A stretch of DNA of 64,000 nt from Cupriavidus malaysiensis (lineage in GTDB: Bacteria > Pseudomonadota > Gammaproteobacteria > Burkholderiales > Burkholderiaceae). The notes beneath the pieces are model-generated. The model made no database searches. It had not been told where the DNA came from and saw nothing but the letters and a program-made list of their open reading frames with translations. Positions 37,317-44,956 of the stretch are shown in pieces (position 1 is the first letter of the stretch; every line of letters starts with the position of its first letter). Both the position numbers and the translations under genes were made by a program. Location of the stretch: the NCBI RefSeq assembly GCF_001854325.1, contig NZ_CP017755.1, positions 3,224,001 to 3,288,000 of the forward strand, read 5' to 3'.

Positions 37317-38519
37317 ATGCCGATGCGACGCCTGCGCACCGGCCTGGCCCTGGCGGCCGCGGTGGTGGTCGCGCTGGCCGGCCTGACCGGAGCGGCCGCA
37401 CCCGAGGCCACCTCCGCCGCCACCCCGGCCGCCACCCCCGCGGACGACTACCGCTGGGCGCTGCCCGACTGGATGCCCCGTCCGGTGGTACCGGCCGACA
37501 ATCCGATGTCGGCCGCCAAAGCCGAACTGGGACGCCACCTGTTCTACGACAAGCGCCTGTCGGCCGACGGCAGCATCGCCTGCGCGAGCTGCCACCTGCA
37601 GGCGCGCGCCTTCACCGACGGCCGCCAGCTGCCGCTCGGCGTGCACGGCACACCCGGCGTGCGCAATGCGATGAGCCTGGGCAACGTGGCCTACCTGCCG
37701 GTGCTGACCTGGGCCAACCCCAACCTCAAGCGGCTGGAGCGCCAGCTGCTGGTGCCGCTGTTCGGCGAGACGCCGGTGGAAATGGGCATGGCCGGCCAGG
37801 AGGCGCGCCTGCTCGACACCCTGCGCGCCGACCCGCGCTACCCGGCGCTGTTCCGCGCCGCCTACCCCGAACGCGCCGGCACGCCGGACCTGGTCTCGCT
37901 GGCCACCATCAGCCGCGCGCTGGCCACCTTCGAGCGCACGCTGCTCAGCTTCGATGCGCCCTACGACCGCTACAAGTACGGCGGCCGGCCCGACGCCATC
38001 AGCGCGTCCGCCAAGCGCGGCGAGGCGCTGTTCTTCAGCGAGCGGCTCGAATGCGCGCACTGCCACGGCGGCTTCAACTTCACCGACAACAACCTGCACG
38101 CACGCCTGGCCGATGCCGAGTCCGGCTTCCACAACACCGGCCTCTACAACCGGGACGGCCACGGTGGCTATCCGGCCGGCAACCACGGCCTCCGCGAGTT
38201 CACCGGCGACCCCGCCGACGAGGGCAGGATGCGCACACCCTCGCTGCGCAACGTCGCGGTGACCGCCCCCTATATGCACGACGGTTCCATCGCCACGCTG
38301 CGCGAGGTACTGCGCGACCACTATGCGATCCAGGGCCGCGCCGCCAGCGGCCCGCACGGCCCCAGCCCGCTGCGCAGCGAGTTCATCGAAGGCTTCACGC
38401 TCAGCGCGCAGGAACTCGACGACGTGGTGGCCTTCCTCGAAGCGCTGACCGACCACGGCTTCCTCACCGACCCACGCCTGGCCGATCCGTGGCCGGCCGG
38501 CGGCGCGGCGGCGCGCTGA
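37317..38519 (+). CDS. mbnH: MbnH-family di-haem cytochrome (MauG-like)
   Basis: A 400-residue periplasmic protein with a signal peptide (LALAAAVVVALAGLTGAAA). Two haem c sites, CASCH (near residue 85) and CAHCH (near 245), place it in the di-haem peroxidase/MauG family. MbnH oxidises a Trp of its partner MbnP. It starts one base after the mbnP stop, so the two are translated together. It converges on mbnC. Confidence 0.9.
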   Translation: MPMRRLRTGLALAAAVVVALAGLTGAAAPEATSAATPAATPADDYRWALPDWMPRPVVPADNPMSAAKAELGRHLFYDKRLSADGSIACASCHLQARAFTDGRQLPLGVHGTPGVRNAMSLGNVAYLPVLTWANPNLKRLERQLLVPLFGETPVEMGMAGQEARLLDTLRADPRYPALFRAAYPERAGTPDLVSLATISRALATFERTLLSFDAPYDRYKYGGRPDAISASAKRGEALFFSERLECAHCHGGFNFTDNNLHARLADAESGFHNTGLYNRDGHGGYPAGNHGLREFTGDPADEGRMRTPSLRNVAVTAPYMHDGSIATLREVLRDHYAIQGRAASGPHGPSPLRSEFIEGFTLSAQELDDVVAFLEALTDHGFLTDPRLADPWPAGGAAAR

Positions 38520-38547
38520 GGCGGCGGTCGGCCCGGCGCGCCGCCTC
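38518..38547. terminator. Hairpin spanning both convergent stop codons
   Basis: GAGGCGGC / GCCGCCTC is an 8-bp perfect inverted repeat. Its arms overlap the stop codons of mbnH (plus strand) and mbnC (minus strand), which are 26 bp apart. A bidirectional terminator is likely, though no T-tract is present. Confidence 0.5.
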
Positions 38548-39160
38548 AGCGCGGCACCGCCATCCAGCCGGGAAAGGTGTCGAGCGTGAAGCCGGGCACG
38601 AGGAAATGGCCGAAGCGGTCCGGCGGCGCGTCGAGCGGCTCGTCCAGCGCGATGCGCTCGACCCGGCGCGCGCCGTCCACGCTGGCGCATTTCCAGCCCG
38701 CCACCAGCACAGGCGAGGCTGCCTGCGCGTCGGCCAGCACGATGCCGGCGTGGCGCCCGCGATCGACCGCGGCCCAGCGCGCCGCCGAGGCGGCCAGCAG
38801 GGTCTCGGCCAGCGTGGGCGGCAGCCGCGCGGCGAATTCCGACTGGCACAGCCAGCGGTAGACCCAGAGGTAGACGCTCCAGCCGAGCGACAGCCGCTGC
38901 GCCTCGGCCCAGGCCATGAACGGGCGGAAAATGCGCAGCCCGTCGGGGCCGGACAGCTCCAGCAGCGCGGGACAGACGTCGAACAGCGTGTGCCAGTAGG
39001 CGCGCAGGCTGGTATCGATGCGCACGAAGGCGGCGGACTCGCGCGCGAAATCCGACTGCAGCGCCGGCACGCTCAGCGCCGGCAGCAGTTCGGCATCAGT
39101 GCGCACCGTGCGTGGCGGGACGGCATACGCCGGCCGGGTGGCGTGAATGTCAGTCGGCAT
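38546..39160 (-). CDS. mbnC: Methanobactin biosynthesis protein MbnC
   Basis: A 204-residue protein. MbnC is the partner of MbnB; together they turn Cys residues of MbnA into oxazolone-thioamide groups. The sequence (LQSDFARESAAFVRID, WHTLFDVCPALLEL, WSVYLWVYRWLCQSEFAA, HFLVPGFTLDTFPGW) and its place directly after mbnB support this. Start 39160 overlaps the mbnB stop by 11 bases. In-frame ATGs at 39172 and 39184, inside a 12-bp repeat, are possible alternatives and would add MPTL units. Confidence 0.82.
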   Translation of the reverse strand: MPTDIHATRPAYAVPPRTVRTDAELLPALSVPALQSDFARESAAFVRIDTSLRAYWHTLFDVCPALLELSGPDGLRIFRPFMAWAEAQRLSLGWSVYLWVYRWLCQSEFAARLPPTLAETLLAASAARWAAVDRGRHAGIVLADAQAASPVLVAGWKCASVDGARRVERIALDEPLDAPPDRFGHFLVPGFTLDTFPGWMAVPR

Positions 39161-40019
39161 CAAGGTCGGCATCAAGGTCGGCATCAAGGTCGCGATCTGG
39201 GTCGCGATCTGGGTCGGCGGGAGCGGGGTCGGCGGCAAAGAGCGCGCGCAGGCGCCGCACCTCCGCGCGCACCGCAGCGGCATCGATGGCGGCGTCGCGC
39301 TCGTAGGTGAGGGTATGGCCGGGCGCGTCGATCAGCGGGCGCAGCGCCCGCAGCCAGGCCATGGTGTCGTCGGCGAGGTCGGCGTCATGGGTATCGAGCG
39401 CCAGCTTCGGCGCCAGCATCGATTCGCCATAGCCGGCCACGTGGAAATGGCTGGCACGCGCCGCCACCGGCAGCCAGGCATCCAGCGCGAGGCCGCAGTT
39501 GCGCTGCGCGCAGACCGCGTTGGAGAGGTCGAACAGCAGGCCGCAGCCGGTATCGTCCATCAGGCGCGTGAAGCAGTCCGGTGCATCGTGCCCGCCCGGC
39601 AGCAGCGAGGGGTAGTTCTCCAGGTGCAGGCGCACGCCCAGCTGCTGCTGCCACCATTGCACACGCGCGCGCAGCGCGGCATAGCCCGCGCGGTAGTCGA
39701 CCTCGGCCAGGTGGTAGAGGTGGCGGCCCTGGTGGGTGAAGGTAGCCACATGGTCCGAGACATAGAGCGGGCGCAGCACCGCGATGTAGTCGCGCAGGCG
39801 TTGCGCCAGCGCCTCCAGCGCGGCCTGGTCGTTCTCGAGGAAGCGCGAGAACATGATGTGCAGGCCGAGCGGGCAGGGAAAGGCGGCGGCCAGTTCGGCG
39901 GGCGGGACCTGCAGGAAGTTGTCGATCAGCAGTTCGCAGTAGTCGATCTCGCCGTCCTGAGCCATCTGCCGTACGAAGGGATAGGTACTGCCCAGCGTGT
40001 AGTTGAAGCCGATCAGCAT
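39150..40019 (-). CDS. mbnB: Methanobactin biosynthesis protein MbnB (DUF692)
   Basis: A 289-residue TIM-barrel protein of the DUF692 family. Likely iron ligands are in LHIMFSRF, YVSDHVAT, LHLENYP, LLFDLSNAV, HFHVAGYG and LDTHDAD. MbnB uses oxygen to oxidise Cys of the MbnA core. The last 25 residues are an Asp-rich repeat (DPDR, then DLDA units) outside the usual fold, coded by 12-bp tandem repeats that also code the N-terminal region of mbnC. Start 40019 (ATG) is chosen; a TTG five codons upstream is an alternative. It follows mbnA by 63 bp. Confidence 0.9.
   Translation of the reverse strand: MLIGFNYTLGSTYPFVRQMAQDGEIDYCELLIDNFLQVPPAELAAAFPCPLGLHIMFSRFLENDQAALEALAQRLRDYIAVLRPLYVSDHVATFTHQGRHLYHLAEVDYRAGYAALRARVQWWQQQLGVRLHLENYPSLLPGGHDAPDCFTRLMDDTGCGLLFDLSNAVCAQRNCGLALDAWLPVAARASHFHVAGYGESMLAPKLALDTHDADLADDTMAWLRALRPLIDAPGHTLTYERDAAIDAAAVRAEVRRLRALFAADPAPADPDRDPDRDLDADLDADLDAD
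39154..39214 (-). repeat. 12-bp tandem repeats in the mbnB/mbnC overlap
   Basis: Three copies of a 12-bp unit (GTCGGCATCAAG on the plus strand) are followed by two of GTCGCGATCTGG and a degenerate pair. The units keep both frames open: DLDA and DPDR repeats in MbnB, LMPT and QIAT repeats in the frame of mbnC. Confidence 0.85.
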
Positions 40020-40082
40020 GGGTCGGGAGCGCAACGGAGGAAGGGCGGCGCCCGCACCGCGGGCGCCGTTGCACCGGTGCCG

Positions 40083-40175
40083 TCAGGCACCCAGGGCGGC
40101 ACAGCAGGCGCCGCAGCAGGCGCCGGCGCGGCCGGGGACTTCGATGGTCTGCTGGCTTGCGATACGGATCTTCAT
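40083..40175 (-). CDS. mbnA: Methanobactin precursor peptide MbnA
   Basis: A 30-residue peptide gene, easily missed because of its size. The leader begins MKIRIASQQTIEV and ends at a P-G-R, matching the M-x-I-K/R-I-A ... V-x-G-R pattern of known MbnA leaders. The core, AGACCGACCAALGA, holds two Cys-Cys pairs spaced by Gly-Ala. The methanotroph OB3b precursor has a similar leader and Cys-rich core. GAGGAA lies eight bases before the ATG. mbnB and mbnC follow on the same strand. The mature product should bind copper through two modified Cys residues; which ones cannot be told from sequence. Confidence 0.88.
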   Translation of the reverse strand: MKIRIASQQTIEVPGRAGACCGACCAALGA

Positions 40176-40194
40176 GTCGATTCCTCTTGCTGTC

Positions 40195-40233
40195 GGGGTT
40201 GGGGTTGGGGTTGGGGTTGGGGTTGGGACTGGG
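40195..40233 (+). repeat. (GGGGTT)5 G-quadruplex-type repeat before mbnA
   Basis: Five perfect GGGGTT units (40195-40224) are followed by GGGACTGGG. The array begins 19 bp upstream of the mbnA start. G-runs are on the template strand and CCCCAA is on the coding strand. The sequence can form a G-quadruplex in DNA. The mbnA promoter must lie in or beyond it (40234-40356), where I can offer only weak candidates. Confidence 0.92.
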
Positions 40234-40356
40234 AATATCTGCAAGCCCCTGCGCGCCATATCGCACGTGCAGGAGCGTCCACAGCATAAGCAGTGGCGCC
40301 CTCCGGCGCAGCGTGACGGATTGCCGCAACCCCGATCGCCTCCGGCCCGTGCGCTG

Positions 40357-40986
40357 TCAGGCCCTGCCCGCCAGGCAGTCCACCACCTCCTCGTCGCTGA
40401 CCTGCGGGAACGACAGATAGTGGTGCCCCACCGCCTGGAAGCCTGCCGGCGCGTACAGGCAGACCACCTCGTCGGCATACGCCTGCACCTCCCGCAGGCC
40501 ATCGGGCGCTGCCACCGGCACCGCGCATACCAGCCGCGCCGGCGCCTGCGCGCGCACGGCGTGCAGCGCGGCGATCATGGTGGCCCCGGTGGCCAGCCCG
40601 TCGTCCACCACGATGGCCACGCGGCCGGCCGCAGAGGGTGCCGCCGCACGGCCCGGCGTATAGCGCGCGCGCCGCTGCCGGATGCGCTCCAGTTCCTCGG
40701 CGCGCACGCGCTCCAGGTAAGCGCTGCCGGCAGTGGGCTCGGCGTAGGGCGCCAGATAGGTCCAGCCGTCTTCGGCCACGGCGCCCAGCGCGAACTCGGG
40801 GTCGCCCGGCGCGCCGAGCTTGCGCACCAGCACCACGTCCAGGTCCGCCTGCAGCGCGTCGGCCAGCACGCGCCCCAGCGGCACGCCGCCGCGCGGCAGG
40901 GCCAGTACCAGGGCACGCTGCCCGCGGTAGTGGCCCAGTGCATCGGCCAGCTGCGCGGCCGCGTCCTGCCTGTCTACGAATCGCAT
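40357..40986 (-). CDS. Phosphoribosyltransferase-family protein
   Basis: A 209-residue type I PRTase-fold protein. The PRPP loop is VAIVVDDGLATGATM, and ALPRGGVPLG near the N-terminus is the usual first loop. Members of this group are annotated as putative phosphoribosyltransferases and often sit among USP genes; the substrate is unknown. Start 40986 has GAGGGG upstream; a start six codons earlier is possible. It follows the periplasmic gene by 18 bp and is upstream of mbnA on the same strand. Confidence 0.85.
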   Translation of the reverse strand: MRFVDRQDAAAQLADALGHYRGQRALVLALPRGGVPLGRVLADALQADLDVVLVRKLGAPGDPEFALGAVAEDGWTYLAPYAEPTAGSAYLERVRAEELERIRQRRARYTPGRAAAPSAAGRVAIVVDDGLATGATMIAALHAVRAQAPARLVCAVPVAAPDGLREVQAYADEVVCLYAPAGFQAVGHHYLSFPQVSDEEVVDCLAGRA

Positions 40987-41004
40987 CTTCGGCCCCTCTT
41001 CCAT

Positions 41005-41544
41005 TCACCGCCGCCCGCAAGGTGCCGCCGCGCGCTGGCAAGGCGCGCCGGCCTGTGGCGGCGCGGCCAGCAGCTCGGCCGGTTCGTTCCGCGCGGGAAA
41101 GCGCAACTGCAGGTCGAGCGCGCGCCCGCCCGGCTTGACCTCGATGCCGTGGGACTCGATGGTGACGCCATAGCGGATCACCGCGCGGTAGGTGCCCGGC
41201 TCCAGTTTGAGAAACAGGTAGGGGCCTTCGCTCAGCACCAGCAGCACGATCTCGCGCCGCGCGTTGAACAGGGTCACCGACACATCGGACAAGGACCCGT
41301 CGCCGCCGCTGTCGAGGAAATGCATGCGCACATTGAAGCGCGGCGCGATGCGGCGCAGCGCGGCGGCCTCATCGCTGCCGATGCCGCCGGACACGTAGGT
41401 GATCCCGTTCACATGGTGCAGCGGTGGCACACCGCCTTCCTGCACGGCAGGCGCGTCCGCCGCGATGCCGACGGCCGGCACGCCAGCCGCCAGCGCCAGG
41501 CCGGTGATGCCGAGCAGACTCAGTTTCCTTGCCAGGGCGCGCAT
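41005..41544 (-). CDS. Secreted protein of unknown function
   Basis: A 179-residue protein with a signal peptide (LSLLGITGLALAAGVPAVGIAA). The mature part has a beta-rich segment, with VSVTLFNARREIVLLVLSEGPYLFLKLEPGTY resembling carboxypeptidase-regulatory-like folds (cited in part). It also has an I-T-Y-V-S-G-G-I-G motif that is common in periplasmic proteins of Burkholderiales. No enzyme motif is seen. AGGAG is in front of the ATG. It is first in an operon with the phosphoribosyltransferase, behind an FNR-like promoter. Confidence 0.72.
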   Translation of the reverse strand: MRALARKLSLLGITGLALAAGVPAVGIAADAPAVQEGGVPPLHHVNGITYVSGGIGSDEAAALRRIAPRFNVRMHFLDSGGDGSLSDVSVTLFNARREIVLLVLSEGPYLFLKLEPGTYRAVIRYGVTIESHGIEVKPGGRALDLQLRFPARNEPAELLAAPPQAGAPCQRAAAPCGRR

Positions 41545-41630
41545 GCTGCCCTCCTCGCTGGTTGGAGGCGTCGGGGCGCCCCGGCCGGCTCACGCGGAGC
41601 GGACGGGGCCACGCCGCGATGCTTGCTTCG

Positions 41631-41671
41631 AGACTAGGCCATGCGGCGCGGCAGGGCTTGGCGTGGATCAA
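41631..41671 (-). promoter_or_regulatory. FNR-like promoter of the 41005-41544 operon
   Basis: On the minus strand TTGAT-CCAC-GCCAA spans 41671-41658. TAGTCT follows at 41636-41631, 28.5 bp from the dyad centre. The -10 hexamer is identical to that of the BON gene at 11630. Confidence 0.62.
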
Positions 41672-41699
41672 GAAAGACGTGAGTGCGGGCAGGATGCGC

Positions 41700-41970
41700 C
41701 CAAGCCGCTCGAACCAGCCGACCGGTGTGCTCCCTTTCCGCCCATGGGAAAGGGGCCGGGGGTGAGGGCAGGCGCTGGCTGGCCGTGGTGGCCGGGATCG
41801 CACCGTTGGCTTCGTCTCTGCGCTCGCGTGCTGGATCACACCGTTGGCTTCGCTGGATGCGGCGCCTTGCTAAACCACCCCTCTCCCCCACACTCTCCCC
41901 GTGCGGGGAGAGGGAGCCAAGACACTATGCTTGGCGCTCGGTGTTGGTGCATCTCGCCGGCTTGGTCCCG
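41700..41970. repeat. Composite intergenic repeat, copy 1
   Basis: Contains about two units of a 41-bp repeat (core CACACCGTTGGCTTCG), a perfect palindrome CTCTCCCCG-TG-CGGGGAGAG (41894-41913), and a CTTGGCGCTCGGTGTTGGTG end. The same modules appear in inverted orientation at 50740-51115. This is a dispersed non-coding element. Confidence 0.75.
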
Positions 41971-42252
41971 CGCGGCGGTGACCAGGGGAAAATCCGCGAA
42001 ATGCTCGGCGAGATCGATGCGCTCGCCCGCCGGCGCCGTCAGGCAGACCAGTTCGTCGGCCAGCGGGCGCCCCTTGGCCAGCCCTTGCGCGGGCGCGGCC
42101 GGCACGGCATCCGCCCTGGGCCTGGGCGGGCGCAGCCAATCCGGGCCGGCGCAAGCCGCGCAAGCGGCGCACAGCACGAGGCCGGCGCAGCGCCTCGCGT
42201 ACCCGCGCCATCGGCCATGCCGCTGTCGGCCCGCCTGCCGCATCCGCTCCAT
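41965..42252 (-). pseudogene. Truncated phosphoribosyltransferase remnant
   Basis: On the minus strand, AVPAAPAQGLAKG and LADELVCLTAPAGE line up with the C-terminus of the intact PRTase at 40357 (AVPVAAPDGLREV, YADEVVCLYAPAG), ending near FADFPLV. The N-terminal catalytic part is missing; in its place is a short segment resembling a lipoprotein signal (CAGLVLCAACAACAG). The 3' end runs into the composite repeat. The FNR-like promoter in front is intact. Confidence 0.62.
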
Positions 42253-42318
42253 GCTCCACCTCCTGTCCACGCCGTCCGATGGCGCGACCGTGCCATGCGC
42301 GCGCCCCTGGCCATGAAA

Positions 42319-42359
42319 AGGCTAGGCGAGCGTCGTCCGCGCGGCTTGACCCGGATCAA
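42319..42359 (-). promoter_or_regulatory. FNR-like promoter in front of a gene remnant
   Basis: On the minus strand TTGAT-CCGG-GTCAA spans 42359-42346, with TAGCCT at 42324-42319, 28.5 bp from the centre. It is one of the best dyads in the window, yet the only downstream gene is a truncated phosphoribosyltransferase. Confidence 0.62.
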
Positions 42360-42380
42360 GCCGCCCGCGCGCGGCACACC

Positions 42381-42452
42381 TGCAGGGCAGCCGAAGCCTG
42401 CAACGCCGCCCTCGTTGCCCTCGGCACCCACGGCCGGCGTGGCGCCGGAAGC
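42381..42452 (+). pseudogene. Universal stress protein remnant
   Basis: The plus-strand frame reads AAEACNAALVALGTHGRRGAGS. This is the C-terminal ATP-loop region of a UspA protein (compare AEACGADLLVLGTHGRRGLSR at 21080). Nothing else of the gene is left, so it is a short fossil inside the 41.5-42.6 kb gap. Confidence 0.6.
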
Positions 42453-42470
42453 ACCACCCGCCCGCACGGC

Positions 42471-42530
42471 TTGACCTGGCGCAAACGCAGCGCGCAGCGC
42501 TGCGCCCGGTGCCGGCGCAGCGGCTATATT
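42471..42530 (+). promoter_or_regulatory. FNR-like site and -10 for the 42614-44834 genes
   Basis: TTGAC-CTGG-CGCAA at 42471-42484. The best -10, TATATT, is at 42525-42530, which puts the dyad near -60, close to the class I activator position (-61.5) and unlike the other sites. Confidence 0.5.
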
Positions 42531-42613
42531 TGCCTGCGCACGGGCCGCGGCATCCGCGCTGCGGCCACGACACGCGCTGCACCCAGGGTGCCCATGCACG
42601 GGGAGACGAAGTC

Positions 42614-42841
42614 ATGCTGAGCCCGCACGAAATCGCGACGCTGATGGTACTGGGCCATCCACAGCCGCCAGCCGGCATGGATCCCGAGGACATTCGTGTG
42701 CTGGTCGAGCGCCGCCTGGTGCAGCTCGATGCCCAGGCGCCAGCCCAGCGCATCCAGCTCACCCACGAAGGCCTGCGCCTGCTGCAGGCCGTGCGCAGCC
42801 GCCGCGCTGCGCCGGACGCGGCGGCGCGCTGGCTGGCGTGA
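42614..42841 (+). CDS. Small hypothetical protein before ftsH
   Basis: A 75-residue, probably helical protein (MLSPHEIATLMVLGHP at the start, then VLVERRLVQLD and LTHEGLRLLQAVRSR). The pattern suggests a small winged-helix-like unit, but no family is recognised with confidence. It lies 46 bp before the ftsH-like gene and is probably cotranscribed. Confidence 0.6.
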   Translation: MLSPHEIATLMVLGHPQPPAGMDPEDIRVLVERRLVQLDAQAPAQRIQLTHEGLRLLQAVRSRRAAPDAAARWLA

Positions 42842-42887
42842 GCGCCAGAGCGCATCGCGGCTCGCCGCCATACCAGGACAGCCCCCC

Positions 42888-44834
42888 ATGAAGCCGATGG
42901 AATCGCGCCGGCAGTTCTCCCTTTGGTACCTGGCCGCGGCCATGCTGGCCATGTTTGCGCTACAGGCCTATCTCTTCTCCGGCGAGGTGGAGACGCTGCC
43001 CTACAGCGACTTCAAGGCGCTGCTGCACGCCGGCAAGATCGAGGAAGTGTCGGTCGGCGAGCAGGTCATCAGCGGCACCTTCTCCACCGCCGGCATCGAC
43101 GACGTGCTCGGCAAGGCGCGCGCCGAAGCCGCGCGCGGCCACGGCGACAGCCCGCGCGCCTTCAGCAGCGTGCGCGTGGCCGATCCCTCGCTGGTGCAGG
43201 AGCTGGAAGCTGCCCACGTGCGTTTCACGGGTCAGATGGATAACAAGGTGCTCGGCACCGTGCTCTCCTGGGTACTGCCGGCGCTGATCTTCTTCGCCAT
43301 CTGGAGCCTGCTGATCCGCCGCATCGGCGGCGCCGCCGGCGGGCTGATGGAGATCGGCAAGAGCAAGGCCAAGGTCTATATGCAGACCGAGACCGGCGTG
43401 ACCTTCGCCGATGTCGCCGGCATCGACGAAGCCAAGCAGGAACTGGCGGAGATCGTCGACTTCCTCAAGGAGCCGGGCCGCTACCAGCGCCTGGGCGGCA
43501 AGATTCCCAAGGGCGTGCTGCTGCTCGGCGCGCCGGGCACCGGCAAGACGCTGCTGGCGCGGGCGGTGGCCGGCGAGGCCGGGGTGCCCTTCTTCAGCCT
43601 GAGCGGCGCCGACTTCGTCGAAATGTTCGTCGGTGTCGGCGCGGCACGCGTGCGCGACCTGTTCCAGCAGGCCGAGACGCGCGCGCCCTGCATCATCTTC
43701 ATCGACGAGCTCGACGCGCTGGGCAAGACCCGTGCCCTCAACGCGGTGGGCGGCAACGAGGAGCGCGAGCAGACGCTGAACCAGTTGCTGGTGGAGATGG
43801 ATGGCTTCGACACCAACAAGGGCGTGATCCTGATGGCGGCCACCAACCGGCCGGAGATCCTTGACCCGGCCCTGCTGCGGCCCGGCCGCTTCGACCGCCA
43901 CATCGCGCTGGACCGGCCCGACCTGCGCGGGCGCGAGCAGATCCTCAAGGTGCATGCCAGGCGCGTGACCCTCGGCCCCGACGTCGAACTCGCCGCGCTG
44001 GCCGCGCGCACCCCCGGCTTCGCCGGCGCCGACCTCGCCAACCTGGTCAACGAGGCCGCGCTGCTGGCCGCGCGCGAGGGCAAGGCGGCGGTCTCGATGT
44101 CGGACTTCGATGCGGCGCTGGACCGCATCGTGGGCGGCCTGGAGCGCAAGAACCGCGTGATGAACACGCTGGAAAAGGAAACCATCGCCTACCACGAGGC
44201 CGGCCATGCCATCGTGGCGGAGCTGCGCCCGCATGCCGACCGCGTCACCAAGATCTCCATCATCCCGCGCGGCATCGCGGCGCTCGGCTACACGCAGCAG
44301 ACCCCGGCCGAGGACCGCTACCTGCTCAAGCGCAGTGAACTGCTCGACCGCCTCGACGTGCTGCTGGGCGGTCGCATCGCCGAGGAACTGGTGTTCGGCG
44401 ACGTCTCCACCGGCGCACAGGACGACCTGCAGCGCGCCAGCGACATGGCGCGCCGGATGATCACCCAGTTCGGCATGGACGAGGCGCTCGGCCTGGCCAC
44501 CTACGAAAGCCCGCCCAATCCACTCTTCTCCAGCAGCGGCCTGCCGCAGCGCGAGCGCAAGGAGTACAGCGAACGCACCGCGCAGATGATCGATGCGCAG
44601 GTACGCAAGACGCTGGCCGAGGCCGGCCTGCGCGTGCGCGCCACGCTGGCCGGCCAGCGCGCCCGGCTCGACGCGCTGGCGCGGCTGCTGCTGGAACGCG
44701 AGGTAGTCGACCGCAACGATCTCGACCGCCTGCTGAGCGGCAAGGTGCTGCCGCTGCCGCCCGCGCGGCCGCAGGCGGACAGTACACCCGGGCGCGCCGC
44801 GCCAAGGCCGGATCAGGACCTGCAGCAACCCTGA
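42888..44834 (+). CDS. ftsH: FtsH-type membrane ATP-dependent zinc protease
   Basis: A 648-residue AAA+ protease. Two membrane segments (about residues 11-31 and 116-137) flank a short periplasmic domain. The AAA domain has Walker A GAPGTGKT, Walker [12 protein letters not shown] and the second-region [18 protein letters not shown] (cited in part). The zinc site HEAGH lies near residue 435. FtsH degrades damaged membrane proteins and short-lived regulators. The place in a stress island suggests this is an extra paralogue and not the housekeeping gene, which normally sits beside rrmJ/folP. Confidence 0.93.
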   Translation: MKPMESRRQFSLWYLAAAMLAMFALQAYLFSGEVETLPYSDFKALLHAGKIEEVSVGEQVISGTFSTAGIDDVLGKARAEAARGHGDSPRAFSSVRVADPSLVQELEAAHVRFTGQMDNKVLGTVLSWVLPALIFFAIWSLLIRRIGGAAGGLMEIGKSKAKVYMQTETGVTFADVAGIDEAKQELAEIVDFLKEPGRYQRLGGKIPKGVLLLGAPGTGKTLLARAVAGEAGVPFFSLSGADFVEMFVGVGAARVRDLFQQAETRAPCIIFIDELDALGKTRALNAVGGNEEREQTLNQLLVEMDGFDTNKGVILMAATNRPEILDPALLRPGRFDRHIALDRPDLRGREQILKVHARRVTLGPDVELAALAARTPGFAGADLANLVNEAALLAAREGKAAVSMSDFDAALDRIVGGLERKNRVMNTLEKETIAYHEAGHAIVAELRPHADRVTKISIIPRGIAALGYTQQTPAEDRYLLKRSELLDRLDVLLGGRIAEELVFGDVSTGAQDDLQRASDMARRMITQFGMDEALGLATYESPPNPLFSSSGLPQRERKEYSERTAQMIDAQVRKTLAEAGLRVRATLAGQRARLDALARLLLEREVVDRNDLDRLLSGKVLPLPPARPQADSTPGRAAPRPDQDLQQP

Positions 44835-44855
44835 GGCCGCGCCGCGCAGGCTGCG

Positions 44856-44955
44856 CTACACCACGCCCTCGCGCTTCAGCGCTTCCAGCTCGGCCGCGCC
44901 CAGCCCGAGCGCGCCGTAGACCTCCGCATTGTGCTCGCCCACGCCCGGCCCGCTG
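44856..44955 (-). pseudogene. CaiB/BaiF CoA-transferase C-terminal remnant
   Basis: The minus strand reads GPGVGEHNAEVYGALGLG, then LEALKREGVV and a stop, which is the typical end of class III CoA-transferases. Homology stops abruptly near 44955, where an IclR fragment on the other strand begins. Confidence 0.65.
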
Positions 44956-44956
44956 C

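Noticed and set aside
40195..40224. GGGGTT array as a true telomere or plasmid end
   Set aside because: It is internal, only 30 bp long and flanked by normal genes on both sides.
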